Origin: Simmondsia chinensis | Taxonomy: Eukaryota > Streptophyta > Magnoliopsida > Caryophyllales > Simmondsiaceae | DNA length: 64,000 bases | Assembly (NCBI GenBank): GCA_018398585.1 | Contig: JAGTTD010000006.1 | Span: 2,430,501-2,494,500, forward strand | Direction of reading: 5' to 3' | Shown: piece by piece, positions 54,861 through 64,000 of the stretch | Layout of the letters: every line of letters starts with the position of its first letter | Position numbering within the stretch: position 1 is the first letter of the stretch | The notes under the pieces: generated by a model | Databases searched by the model: none | Told to the model about the DNA's origin: nothing | Seen by the model: the letters and a program-made list of their open reading frames with translations, nothing else | Program-made: the position numbers and the translations under genes

Positions 54861-55286
54861 GGTGAGTGTAGCTACTCATGGGGTTAAAGAGATGGTTACA
54901 GATGCAAGTGGCGATAAAAAGTAAAAAGTAGGTCACAGTAATGAAGATTTAATGTTAATATAATCTTTTTAAAATATTTTTCTGAAATAAGTTGTGAAAA
55001 TAATCCAATTCGATATATTTTACTGCTTAGTTATAAAACAATTTTTTTCCCTTTCTATTTTAACTATAAAAAGTATATTTTATTAATTAAATACATTTTT
55101 ACACCGATTTTTCCCAAAGATTTGTAGTGGGCTTTTGTTGGCCCAGCCTTTTAGCTCGGTCCACTTAAGTAACTGGGCCAACTTTAGAATAATTGATTTT
55201 ATTTCCTGGACTCAAATAGTCTAATACCCTTTTTTAAGTATCAATTATTTATACAAAAGGTTCCTGTACTTTTTCATTATATAAAT
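54861..55286. other. AT-rich spacer
   Basis: No gene or repeat recognised. Confidence 0.45.
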
Positions 55287-55289
55287 TTA

Positions 55290-56113
55290 GGCTCCATTTG
55301 TTTCGCGGGAAAAACACATTCTCGGAATTGGTTTTCTCCTTTTCCGTTGTTTAGCGTGAATTTTATGACGGAAAAGGTTTTCCAAGGGAAAAACTTTTCC
55401 CTCAAATGGGGGAAAATGACATTCCTTTTGAAAGAATGGAAGTCAGCATTCCAATCAACACAAAAAATTTCGAAGGTACATGTTAATTCGAATATAAATC
55501 AGACCAAAATAAACTAGACGAGATCTTTGATTCTAGAGGTAAGAATGTCAAACAAAAATTTTAAGAAAAATGATTAGTCAGCTTTAAATCATTGAGTGAA
55601 TTATGTGGTTCAATTTGATTTTTATTCCTGAATGATAATTTATATTTGAAATATTTTTATCTATTAATGCTATGATGAATACTATAATTAAGAAATAACG
55701 TTTACATCAAACTAAGCAACTATTTGTACCTAGATAATAAAATATTCAAATTCAGGGTGCCTCATTGTATATATTAAAATATCAGGATATGTGACAAATA
55801 GTCAAACCTTAGGTATCTTAGTAATGATTTCCCTATTTCTTTATTAAAATACAACTTTTTCACAAGCACTCATAGCCTATATAATTTTAAATATATTATA
55901 TCTCTGCTTATGTTGACCTATGATTAGGTATAGGACAATTAATAAAAGATGTTTTCATTTAAAACAAATAATAAATATCATAAGATGAGACCATATTTTT
56001 CGTTGAAATAAACAACAAAAAATTTAAAGGGGAATTATATTTTCCATGGAAAACCTTTTCCAAAGAAAAATATTTTCCGTGAGAAAAGTAATTCCGCCGA
56101 AACAAACGGAGCC
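55290..56113. mobile_element. PIF/Harbinger non-autonomous element
   Basis: Ends GGCTCCATTTGTTTCGCGGG and GCCGAAACAAACGGAGCC, flanked by TTA (55287-55289 and 56114-56116), the PIF/Harbinger TSD. Subterminal blocks GGAAAAGGTTTTCC are palindromic and occur near both ends. No transposase. Same family as 15874-17842. Confidence 0.87.
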
Positions 56114-56455
56114 TTAGTCTTTAACTTTTAATTATATCAATTTAGTCAATATACAAGTTATACTGTGTCATTTTAGGCCTCCAAGTAAAATCTATGTTGA
56201 ATTGGTGATGGAATTTTAAATATCCGGTCACGAGTTGGTTTAAATTGAATCAATGTAGGCTTCTTTCAGATTACTCACATCTAACATGATTGTGCTTTAA
56301 AAATTACTTCATTAACGTAACTTAACTTTGATCTGTAAGAACTACGCATATAAGTAAAGATCTCAAATCTACGTAGGAGTTGTAGGAAAGAAAAGAACAA
56401 TATACAAGCCTAGTACGTTACTGCACTTAATATCAATTGATTTTAGAGCGGAACG

Positions 56456-56457
<2 letters not shown>

Positions 56458-56488
<31 letters not shown>
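56458..56488. repeat. (TA)n microsatellite
   Basis: About 14 TA units. Confidence 0.9.
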
Positions 56489-56490
<2 letters not shown>

Positions 56491-56564
56491 CATGGTTCCA
56501 ACCTAAAAGACCGAGTAAAATTTATCATGATTATAGGACAAAATTGACATAATGAGTACATGTA

Positions 56565-56965
56565 TGTTAGGATTTGAGATAGGATCTTATCTAACCAATC
56601 AAAACCTCACCAAATCCAATCGAGATAATCATAATCCAAGTATAATATCGAGGCAAAGAGCTACATGATAGCTAGATTGCTATCCCGGATTGTATATATG
56701 TATATAGTATAAGCTAGTACAAGTATACGAAAAGGGGAAATACAAAAGAAGAAGATAAGAGAGAGATAGAGAGAATTAAGGGACCAAGAGAGAATGATCA
56801 ACACATCCCTTATTTATGAGAGAATATCAAATGCCCTATGCATATATGTACTAGAGGATAGAGATTGGGTAGTGATGAGGTGTCATTGATGAGGTGGTAG
56901 TGATGACATGGCCCGGGAAGTCAATGATATGGCATTCGGGCCGGCTCGATACTAATCGGAGCATG
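56565..56965. repeat. Dispersed repeat, intact relative of 1713-1962
   Basis: Starts TGTTAGGATTTGAGATAGGA, has GA-rich runs (56757-56775), GGGTAGTGATGAGGTGTC and GATGACATGGCCCGGGAAG, and ends near GGCATTCGGGCCGG. It is the uninterrupted form of the site occupied by the solo LTR at 1963-2342. Confidence 0.55.
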
Positions 56966-57850
56966 ACCTTTGGTAGTATTCGTATCAATGTATCTTTGAT
57001 ATAAATAATCATTAAACTTTTACTATTTATTGAATTACTCTTATATTGTTAAGAAAAACATTAAAAATTATATTTAAAATATTCACTTAAGGCTACAAAA
57101 ATATTAGAACCGATCCCGAGTACTAAATAAAGAGAGGGTCAAATTTAAGTCAAAGAAATACTAAAGATGGACGGTGTCAGCGCGGGTGGGCACAGTTGCC
57201 CGGGGGCGCGTCACATCAATCTCAATTTCCATTCTATATTTTTATGTTATATGTTAAAATATAGTATTTTTTATTAAAAATTATCTAAATTTTAATTATA
57301 ATTTTAATATCATGTCTTAGTATTAATACAGTTAATATCTGTTAATTTTATTGACATAGTTTTTAAAAAATAATAAAATAATTTAAAATTTACATTTAGA
57401 ATACTTTACAATATTTTAAAAATATTTCTAAGAATATTTTCTTAAATGTCACGTCACCAAAAATTAGTGAATATTAACGATGTTACATAAAGGCATAATA
57501 TTGAAAAATTGTAAAAAATTTAGGCACGATACTAAATAACAATGTAGGTAATTTTTTTTGAAAGTATGCCTAAGATTTATGTGATTTTAGTAAAAAAGAA
57601 AATAAAATAAAATGTGACACTATTAATATCTAATTTAAATATTTAATAATAAATTTAAAATACAAATTATTAAAATAGCATTAAATTAGTTTCTTTTTTA
57701 TAGGTTAATGATGTCACGCTATTTGAATTCAATATATTAAAAGTAAGAATATTTAGTTTTACGTAAGTACATACATCATTGGCTTTAGAATAGTCATGCC
57801 ACTTAAGTCTTTTTACCATCTGTACAAAAAGTGAATACTAACACAAATAC
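56966..57850. other. Very AT-rich spacer
   Basis: Only a short GC island at 57177-57215 (GTGTCAGCGCGGGTGGGCAC) breaks the pattern. No gene. Confidence 0.5.
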
Positions 57851-57851
57851 T

Positions 57852-58027
57852 TTTTTTTTTTTTATAATTAGCGACAAAGTCGTAATATATTATATACAAC
57901 TCGTATAAATGAGGCCTGTGCCAACCTGTATAAAGCAGCGATCAAAATTAGGCAAAAATACAGCAACCCAGTCCGGAAGTACAGGATTATAAAAAACTTA
58001 TTGACAGAATCAGCAGGCCCTAGATAA
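57852..58027 (-). repeat. L1 LINE 3' end, minus strand
   Basis: A T run followed by TATAATTAGCGACAAAGTCG is the complement of the closing TCGCTAATTAT plus poly(A) of plant L1 copies in this window. About 150 bp of UTR; TSD not found. Confidence 0.5.
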
Positions 58028-58032
58028 CTATA

Positions 58033-58325
58033 TGTCAAGGAACCATCTTTCCCAAAAGTTTAAGCTGATGGATGAAGGTTCAGGATTTGTCTTATACTCT
58101 AACATGTCCCCTCATGTAAATGCCCATTTGGGCTTGAAACGTGGACAATGCATAGGCCCACCTCATACCTTATGCTTAATTATTTTAATATTGAAAGTGG
58201 AGGCTATTGAGATTCGAACTTCTGACCTCTTGGTCATCAAGGCTCTGATATCATGTCAAGGAACAATCTTTCCTAAAAGCTTAAGCTGATGGGTGAAGGC
58301 CCATGATTGGTTTTATACTCTAACA
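58033..58325 (-). mobile_element. Complete TRIM (miniature LTR retrotransposon)
   Basis: Two 72-bp LTRs (58033-58104 and 58254-58325) and a perfect 5-bp TSD, CTATA (58028-58032 and 58326-58330), total 293 bp. In its sense direction (minus) each LTR starts TGTTAGAGTATAA and ends TTCCTTGACA. TGATATCAGAGCC, one base from the initiator tRNA-Met primer site, follows the 5' LTR directly, and a GAGGGGACA purine tract ends the internal region. The internal 149 bp encode nothing, so movement would need enzymes from another element. Confidence 0.92.
58241..58253 (-). promoter_or_regulatory. TRIM primer-binding site, initiator tRNA-Met
   Basis: Minus-strand TGATATCAGAGCC begins immediately after the LTR; the usual site is TGGTATCAGAGC. 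Confidence 0.85.
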
Positions 58326-58503
58326 CTATACCATCACTATAGAGGAAATATGAAGTGTAAGGATTAAGAAGGGAGAGTGAGACCAGCGAGCTAAACTGAG
58401 GATAAAGTTGGTAGAAAATAAGGTCAAACCTCAGGAGATTAACACAAATACTAAAGAACTTTCAATTTATATCATTCGTTAACTCACGTAGGGCAATTTA
58501 TTA

Positions 58504-58633
58504 CCAATATAAAATTGTTATTATCAGAGCAAGATCATTATTTCAAAGACAATTATGTGGCTCTCAGTTATTTATAAGTCACATCGTTGTACTATCAATT
58601 ATAATTTTTATCCTGATAATAACAACTCTCAAA
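58504..58633. mobile_element. Small AT-rich MITE
   Basis: Palindromic borders TAAAATTGTTATTATCAGAG and ATCCTGATAATAACAAC. Further copies lie at about 59313-59455 and 59733-59856. Confidence 0.5.
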
Positions 58634-58796
58634 AAATATCAGTAGATTGTGATAGCAAATGAGCAAAATTAGGCCACTAAACAATTTACTCACCCATATC
58701 TCTCTCCCGAATAATCCATCCACTCTATCTCTCTCTCTCTCATATTGCCACTTGGCTCCACCCGGGCGAGGGACTAAACTCCGACCATCAATATAG

Positions 58797-58990
58797 GGTG
58801 TATTTCAGCTGAGTCGACATCAGCTTAGGCTCGAGCTAGGCTCAAAACTCAATAAGCTCAAAAACTTCAAGTTTGAGCTTATCTCGTCATAGACTCAAGC
58901 TCAGCTCGATTTGGTTGAGCTGGAACCCGACTTTGAGAGCTCCAAATGAATCTTGAGTTTTTAGGCTCATTTAAGTTCAACGTAGACTTG
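58797..58990. repeat. Decayed GAGCTC-rich repeat
   Basis: GGGTGTATTTCAGCTGAG resembles the TAGGGGTGTAAA end; GCTCGAG/AGCTCG words follow. The right end was not found. Confidence 0.4.
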
Positions 58991-59312
58991 TACATGGGCT
59001 CTTCTTCCAATTCTTCTTTATTAAAAGTGTCAACTTCGCAATTCGTGTCCGGGATGAGGAGAATACTTGGGGTTACCACTAAACAATGGCATGTTTTAAA
59101 TATCTTTTTATACTGTTATTTGAACTATTTTATTAAATACATGTAACTTTTATACTAAACAATTATATTATAGAGTTTTTTAAATTAAAAAGTAACACAT
59201 CTAATCTCAGGGTACTAATATGTACTAAAGGCTGCGAAGTTGGAAATAATATATATCTCATTTATATGCTTTGTTTTGGGCTTAACTATCTAAAACTTAC
59301 TAAATAATTATT

Positions 59313-59856
59313 AGGATAATGTTATTATCAGACTAAAACTATTATTGTCAGAGCAAAATTGCAATTTCTAAGATAATTTTGTAATTCTCATTGTTCGTCA
59401 GCTACGCCATTGCTCTTTCAATAACAAATTTTGTCCTAATAATAACAACCTAATTACATATTAGGATAGCATTATCCATTCAAAGATTATAAAAAAAAAA
59501 AAAGCAAAAACCAAATTAAAGTATCTAATAAGATGCTAGTCACGATTGCATTATCATCGAATGTTATGATAAAGGATACTTAGAATCATATTTCACATTT
59601 ATCTTTTTTCCATAAAAGTTTAAATGATAAAATTTTTAAATCTTAAAATATCATTTATATATTAAAACATTAAGCAACAAATGATTAATTCTTGGAATAA
59701 GCACATGTTACATTCCCCTAAATAGTTGAAGATAATGCTATTGTTTGAACAAAATTAATATTATCACAATATCATAGTTTTTAAAATAATTTTTATTATT
59801 TTTAATTTATATTATTATTAATAATAATAATTTTTATCTAAATAATAACAACACCC
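59313..59856. mobile_element. Two small AT-rich MITE copies
   Basis: Copies at about 59313-59455 (GATAATGTTATTATCAGACT ... TCCTAATAATAACAACC) and 59733-59856 (GATAATGCTATTGTTTGAAC ... TCTAAATAATAACAAC). The DNA between them is AT-rich and featureless. Confidence 0.5.
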
Positions 59857-60036
59857 GTATTTGACATCAATTGTTGCATGCAGCGGAATTGAGAAGCGCG
59901 GATGCGCAATGCTCTCCAGCATTCCAGGAGCGCGTGGCCAACCATAGTACACGCGCCGTATAAAATTATAAGGTGACTAGCGATCACTAGTGACGTGATG
60001 ACCCCAGGGCCCTTTTAATCCTTTTTTTTTTTTATA

Positions 60037-60420
60037 GATTATTTATATTTTATTATTTTAAGTTTTTTATAATTATAAAAAGAACCCCAATGTAATAAAA
60101 TTATTAAAAATGTCTTGAGGTTTTATTGTTTTAATAAACGGATCATCTCCGGCCATCTGATGTTATTTTGAAAGATTTTTGGGCTATTTGGTTTATTCGA
60201 TTCGATCTGAATTTGCACAATAATTTTCGTAAAAGTTTTTGGGCCACTTAGAATCATGATTTTTATTATTTTAAAAGGCAAGTTATTTACCCTTATTTGC
60301 TGGAGAGGGTCCTTTTTATTAATACGATAAAACCTCAGGGTTCTTTTTAATAATTCTAAAATGTTACAATTTGTTTTATAATTACCAAAAAGGTTAAGGT
60401 AGTAAAATATAAATAACTCC
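60037..60420. mobile_element. Mutator-like MITE
   Basis: Left GATTATTTATATTTTATTAT against right GTAGTAAAATATAAATAACTCC. AGAACCCCAATGTAATAAAA and GGTTCTTTTTAATAATTC pair further in. Flanking 9-mers are T-rich and match at 8 of 9 positions, weak evidence in T runs. Same family as 60952-61458. Confidence 0.6.
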
Positions 60421-60951
60421 TTTTTTTTATTTTTTTTACCCAATAATTTCCAATTATTTATATTTAATTAAATAATATTTTTTTAATTTTTATTTAATTT
60501 GTGCATAAATTAAGCCCCACTTTTTTACTTTCATTGAAAATTGTTACCGGATAGTTATCTATAAATTTAAAAAAATTATTTAAATAATATTTTAATTTTA
60601 AAACTTTCAATTATTTTAAATTTTTATGCAATCTCCTATTATTTAATTAATTAATCTTTTACCAAAATCAAGATTTATTGCCTATTATGAGAGAATTATG
60701 TATGTCCATACTAATTTGGAATCAAGGAGTTTCAAGTATTCCACATAAAGTTTTGATACAAAATACAACATCTACTATGCAAGGTTTGAGTCAGGTAGAT
60801 AAAAACTATATTAAAATTTTATACAGTTTAATTGTGATAACTTATGACTTACAGTTCAATATGTGTTTTTATTATAGAACTCTCATACGCATCTAAGAAA
60901 TAGATCAGAGAGATAACCACAACGAATTGGAATTTATGTCATTTTTATTTA

Positions 60952-61458
60952 GGATTATTTATATTTTAGTACCCCCGATATTTTTGAAAATAATAAAAAA
61001 GACCCTGATCTTTTTGAATTATTAAAAAGCCCCCTAATTTTTTGTCGTACAATAAAAAGGCCCCTCTCAAGCGTGATGACGTCATTTTCTATCAACAGAG
61101 CTAACGTGGCAGTTGCTTTTATTAATGCTATAATAAAATGACCAATAGTACACTTCAACACCCTTATTATTACTTTAGAAGCTATCTATTTTTGCTTAAT
61201 TTGTTTTAAAATGTGGTTATTAAAGGATTTTTTGTCATTTTATTGTATCATTCATAAAAATACAGTTGTCACAGTAGCTGTATTGAGTAAAAATGACATC
61301 ATTACATCAGACATAAGCCTTTTTATTAATGCAGCAAAAACTTAGGAGCCTTTTTATTAATACGACAAAAACTTAGGGGCATTTTTAATAATTCACAAAA
61401 TGCCAGTGTCCTTTTTATTATTTTTAAAAAAATTGGGGTACTAAAATGTAAATAACCC
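60952..61458. mobile_element. Mutator-type MITE with long inverted repeats
   Basis: A perfect 9-bp TSD, TTTTATTTA (60943-60951 and 61459-61467). The left arm GGATTATTTATATTTTAGTA and the right arm TACTAAAATGTAAATAACCC begin inverted repeats of about 150 bp, which include AATTATTAAAAAGCCCCC and GTCGTACAATAAAAAGGCCC. A half copy lies at 28567-28690. Noncoding. Confidence 0.88.
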
Positions 61459-61467
61459 TTTTATTTA

Positions 61468-62100
61468 TTATATGCACATTTTATTAACTTATTTGTGATT
61501 TGATCCAAATCAACTTGCATTAATCTAGTAAAGTTTTTATATTCAATGTATTTTTGTTAAATCATGATTAGAAGGTTATCTACAAATAAGAAGAGAGATT
61601 CTACTTTTTATAATTTTAACGACTTAAATTATGGGCAAATATTTAAATGTTAAAAAATGATACCAAGAGAAAATTTTAAACAAAATATAAAAATTTTAGA
61701 AATATAATTTTTTTAAAATAGTGTCAAAGTATAAAAAAATTAAAAATTAATTTCACATATTAAGGCTAAATTTTGTAAAGGTTGAAAATAAATTAATAAA
61801 TAGTAGGGGATTACTGCATAAAAAAAAATAGAAAATGATAAAAAAGGGCCTGAGTCAATAGGGAATTACAATAAAAATTTTAAAATAATTAAAAGGGATC
61901 TGAAAGCATGAGTCAACAGAAAATTACATTATGTACAAAAAAATACAAAATTATATTAAAAATTAAAAAAAAGTTAAAAAGGGCCTGGGGTCACCACGTC
62001 AGCGGTGACCCCGGGTTGTTTAATAATTTCTCGTAAATTAGAGCTTAACAATTAAATAAAAAGTAAATCATATATTAGTAATTTTTTAGTATCACCAACC
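61468..62100. other. AT-rich spacer
   Basis: Contains the right arm of the larger TIR element. About 61820-61980 shows a weak repeat of AAAAGGG(C/A)(C/T)CTGA...GAGTCAA blocks at about 50-80 bp spacing. No LTR of the following Copia element was found here. Confidence 0.45.
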
Positions 62101-62203
62101 GACCCTCCCTTCGGCTCCCCTACCCATATCGTTTTTCACAAGCCTGGTTACTATTAAACTTGATACCCCAACAAATTATCATGCCTAGCGTGAACAAGTC
62201 TCC

Positions 62204-63090
62204 ATGCTCCTTTGTTCCCATCGCTTAATGGGCTTCCTTGATGGCTCGTTACCTTGCCCTTCTCCTCAAATTCAAATCCCTACTGGTGCCTTCATCTCTA
62301 ACCCTGATCATCAAACTTGGGCTTGTATTGATCAGAGTACTACGACCTGTCTCTCGGCCTCTCTCGCTCGCCCAGTCCTCAATGATGTTATCCATCACCC
62401 AACCTCCAAGGCCATGTGGGATGCCCTAGTTAAAAGATTCCGTGACCACTCTCTAGCCAAAGAATTTGACCTCCGCTCCCAACTTGTCACTCTCCGCAAA
62501 GATAACAAAACCATGACTGCATACCTAACCGAGCTTAAGACCATTGCTGATAACCTTGTTGCCATAGATTTTCCCATCTCAGATCGTGAATTAATGCACT
62601 ATGCCCTCTTTGGTCTTCCACCGGAATATGCGGCCTTCGGTACATTCACTCATTAGTCCTCTCGGGATCTCCCCTTTGAGCGCCTTAAAACTGCACTACT
62701 GGATGAAGAAGCTGCCATCTCCCGGATTCAGTCACGATCTTCCTTCGATCATGCGCATGCCCTTGCTGCGTCAGGTGTGCCATCCAACTCGTCAGGTCAT
62801 GGTCGGGGTCGTGGTGGTCGTGGGCGTAAGGGTCGTGGGTGCAACTCCAATCGCCAAGGGGGTCAAGGGGGTCGTGGTGGGTCATACGGTCAATCGCCAA
62901 CCCCGGAGACAGGCACGGTCAACTCTAAGGCCGCACCCACTCCACTGCAACCTTGGTTCAACAATACCGGCTATGCTCCTCGTCCACCGCAAGAAGGTAT
63001 ACCCGGTTCTGGTCCCATTGTTTGTCAGATTTGTCATCAGGTTGGCCATGCTGCTTTTCTTTGCCCCCACCGCTTCATTCAAACCGATCT
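62204..63090 (+). pseudogene. gag: Copia gag with zinc knuckle
   Basis: The UBN2 gag region includes LMGFLDGSLPCPSPQ, MWDALVKRFRDHSLAKEFDL and MTAYLTELKTIADNLV, then PISDRELMHYALFGLPPEY. A stop at 62654-62656 and a frame change follow; the frame resumed at 62777 has a Gly/Arg-rich stretch (GRGRGGRGRKGRG) and the CCHC knuckle CQICHQVGHAAFLC. The Gly/Arg-rich linker and the knuckle bind element RNA. Broken as read. Confidence 0.88.
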
Positions 63091-63703
63091 CTCCCACTCC
63101 CTCTCTGTCTTGTCGGTCGCGGACTCTGCTGATCCTACGTGGTACCCTAACTCTGGAGCGTCTAATTATACGACCTCTAACCCAGGTATTTTACAAAATA
63201 TTTCACCGTACGCTGGTTTTAAATCTATTCAAGTTGGTAATGAATCCTTGTTACCTGTTACTCATACTGGCTTCTCTAAATTACGAGCTCCCAAGCATGA
63301 TTTAAAACTATCTAACGTCCTTCTAGTGCATGGTCTTACTTATAATCTTTTATCTGTTAAACAACTGTGTCATGAAAATAACTGCTGTGTTGAGTTTGAC
63401 TCTTCCTCCTTTTGTGTTAAGGACAAGGTTACAGGGACGCCCCTACTCAAGATGCACAGTGGCGGTCCTCTATATGGCTTTTCTCCGCACTTCATAGGAC
63501 TTGTTGCCCAAACCGCATCCCCAGATTTGTGGCATCGGCGCCTAGGACATTTAGGTCAATCAGTTTTTGATGTTTTACGTTCACGTTGTTTACTACGTTC
63601 TAGTTCTAGTTCTATTTCACATTGTAAGGCTTGTTGTCTAGGTAAGTCTCATCTTTACCGTTTACTCGTGTTTTACATACAACGACTGCTCCTTTACAGT
63701 TAA
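63091..63703 (+). pseudogene. pol: Copia protease and pre-integrase region
   Basis: WYPNSGASNYTTSNPGILQN stands where Copia proteases usually have WxxDSGASxHxT, so the catalytic Asp reads as Asn and the protease should be inactive. NVLLVHGLTYNLLSVKQL and LWHRRLGHLGQSVFDVL follow, then CKACCLGKS, the H-H-C-C zinc site. The frame closes at 63703 through a frameshift. Confidence 0.88.
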
Positions 63704-64000
63704 TTCATTCTGATGCTTGGCAATCTCCTGTTGAATCAACTTCGGCTTTACGTTATTATGTGATTTTTATTGATGACTATTCTCGCTTCTCTTGGCTTTA
63801 TCCGATGCAACGGAAAGACAAAGTGTACTCCATCTTCTCCGACTTTAAGATTTTTGTTGAAAATCAGTTTTTCACTACAATTAAGTGTTTTCAAAGTGAT
63901 GGAGGTCGTGAGTTTGACAACAGGCAAATGGCGGCCCTTTGTCGCGCTCATGGTATTCACTTTCGTCTTTTATGTCCTAATACTACACAACAAAATGGAG
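63690..64000 (+). pseudogene. pol: Copia integrase core, partial
   Basis: In the shifted frame QLIHSDAWQSPVES, IDDYSRFSWLYPM and QSDGGREFDNRQM supply the first two catalytic Asp residues. The window ends at TTQQNG, just before the expected Glu. Confidence 0.87.

Larger units (their letters stand above)
59985..62014. mobile_element. Possible larger TIR element enclosing two MITEs
   Basis: GTGACGTGATGACCCCAGGG (59990-60010) is inverted to CCTGGGGTCACCACGTCAGC (61984-62003), and the similarity runs on into AAAAGGGCC/GGCCCTTTT. The enclosed 2 kb is AT-rich and noncoding and includes the elements at 60037-60420 and 60952-61458. The TSD was not determined. Confidence 0.45.
62110..64000 (+). mobile_element. 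Copia retrotransposon, 5' LTR missing, cut by window end
   Basis: gag, protease and integrase sequence of a second Copia lineage, distinct from 2779-7997. Upstream DNA has no LTR or primer-binding site, so the 5' part is lost or too decayed. Several frameshifts. The rest lies beyond the window. Confidence 0.85.

Noticed and set aside
62204..64000. Same Copia family as 2779-7997
   Set aside because: The gag start, zinc-knuckle type (CQICHQVGH against HCKKQGH) and protease motif differ, so it is another lineage.

Overview
The window is nuclear DNA of a flowering plant, most likely a eudicot. It is AT-rich, has two intron-bearing genes of plant-specific families (a CASP-like membrane protein and a BURP-domain polygalacturonase beta-subunit-like protein), and carries Copia, plant L1, plant RTE, PIF/Harbinger, hAT-like and Mutator-like repeats at high density. 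No bacterial-style operons, canonical tRNA genes or CRISPR arrays were seen.

Host genes. (1) CASP-like protein, minus strand, three exons: 18774-19234, 12145-12280 and 11026-11220. All splice sites are GT-AG and the reading phase is kept, giving 263 residues. Its 6.5-kb first intron is filled with transposons, including a TRIM split by a PIF/Harbinger element that is itself split by an RTE LINE. (2) BURP-domain PG1-beta-like protein, plus strand, exons 44617-44673, 45174-45592 and 46211-47639, giving 634 residues with a signal peptide, FxxY repeats and a complete four-CH BURP signature. Each of its two introns holds a TRIM copy.

Layout. 0-2.8 kb: a hAT-like element and a solo LTR. 2.8-8.0 kb: a complete but broken Copia element with a perfect 5-bp target-site duplication (TSD). 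9.0-9.6 kb: a Mutator-type MITE packed with CpG palindromes. 11-19 kb: the CASP-like gene. 19-37 kb: nested small DNA transposons, SINEs and LINE tails. 37.5-40 kb: an L1 copy with ORF1 but no ORF2. 40-44 kb: repeats. 44.6-47.6 kb: the BURP gene. 48-55 kb: RTE and L1 LINE pieces. 55-62 kb: PIF, TRIM and Mutator-like MITEs. 62-64 kb: a second Copia, cut by the window end.

Most notable. Eight insertions of 225-280 bp have a head derived from 5S ribosomal RNA, including its internal promoter region, joined to a tail that also forms the 3' end of RTE-type LINE fragments in this same window. Seven of the eight are flanked by 13-26 bp target duplications and the tails end in TTG repeats. This is a 5S-headed SINE family together with its probable LINE partner. 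Other points of interest are the ORF2-less L1, a 293-bp TRIM with 72-bp LTRs and a perfect TSD, the CpG-palindrome MITE, and a PTB-like RRM fragment lying behind an LTR.
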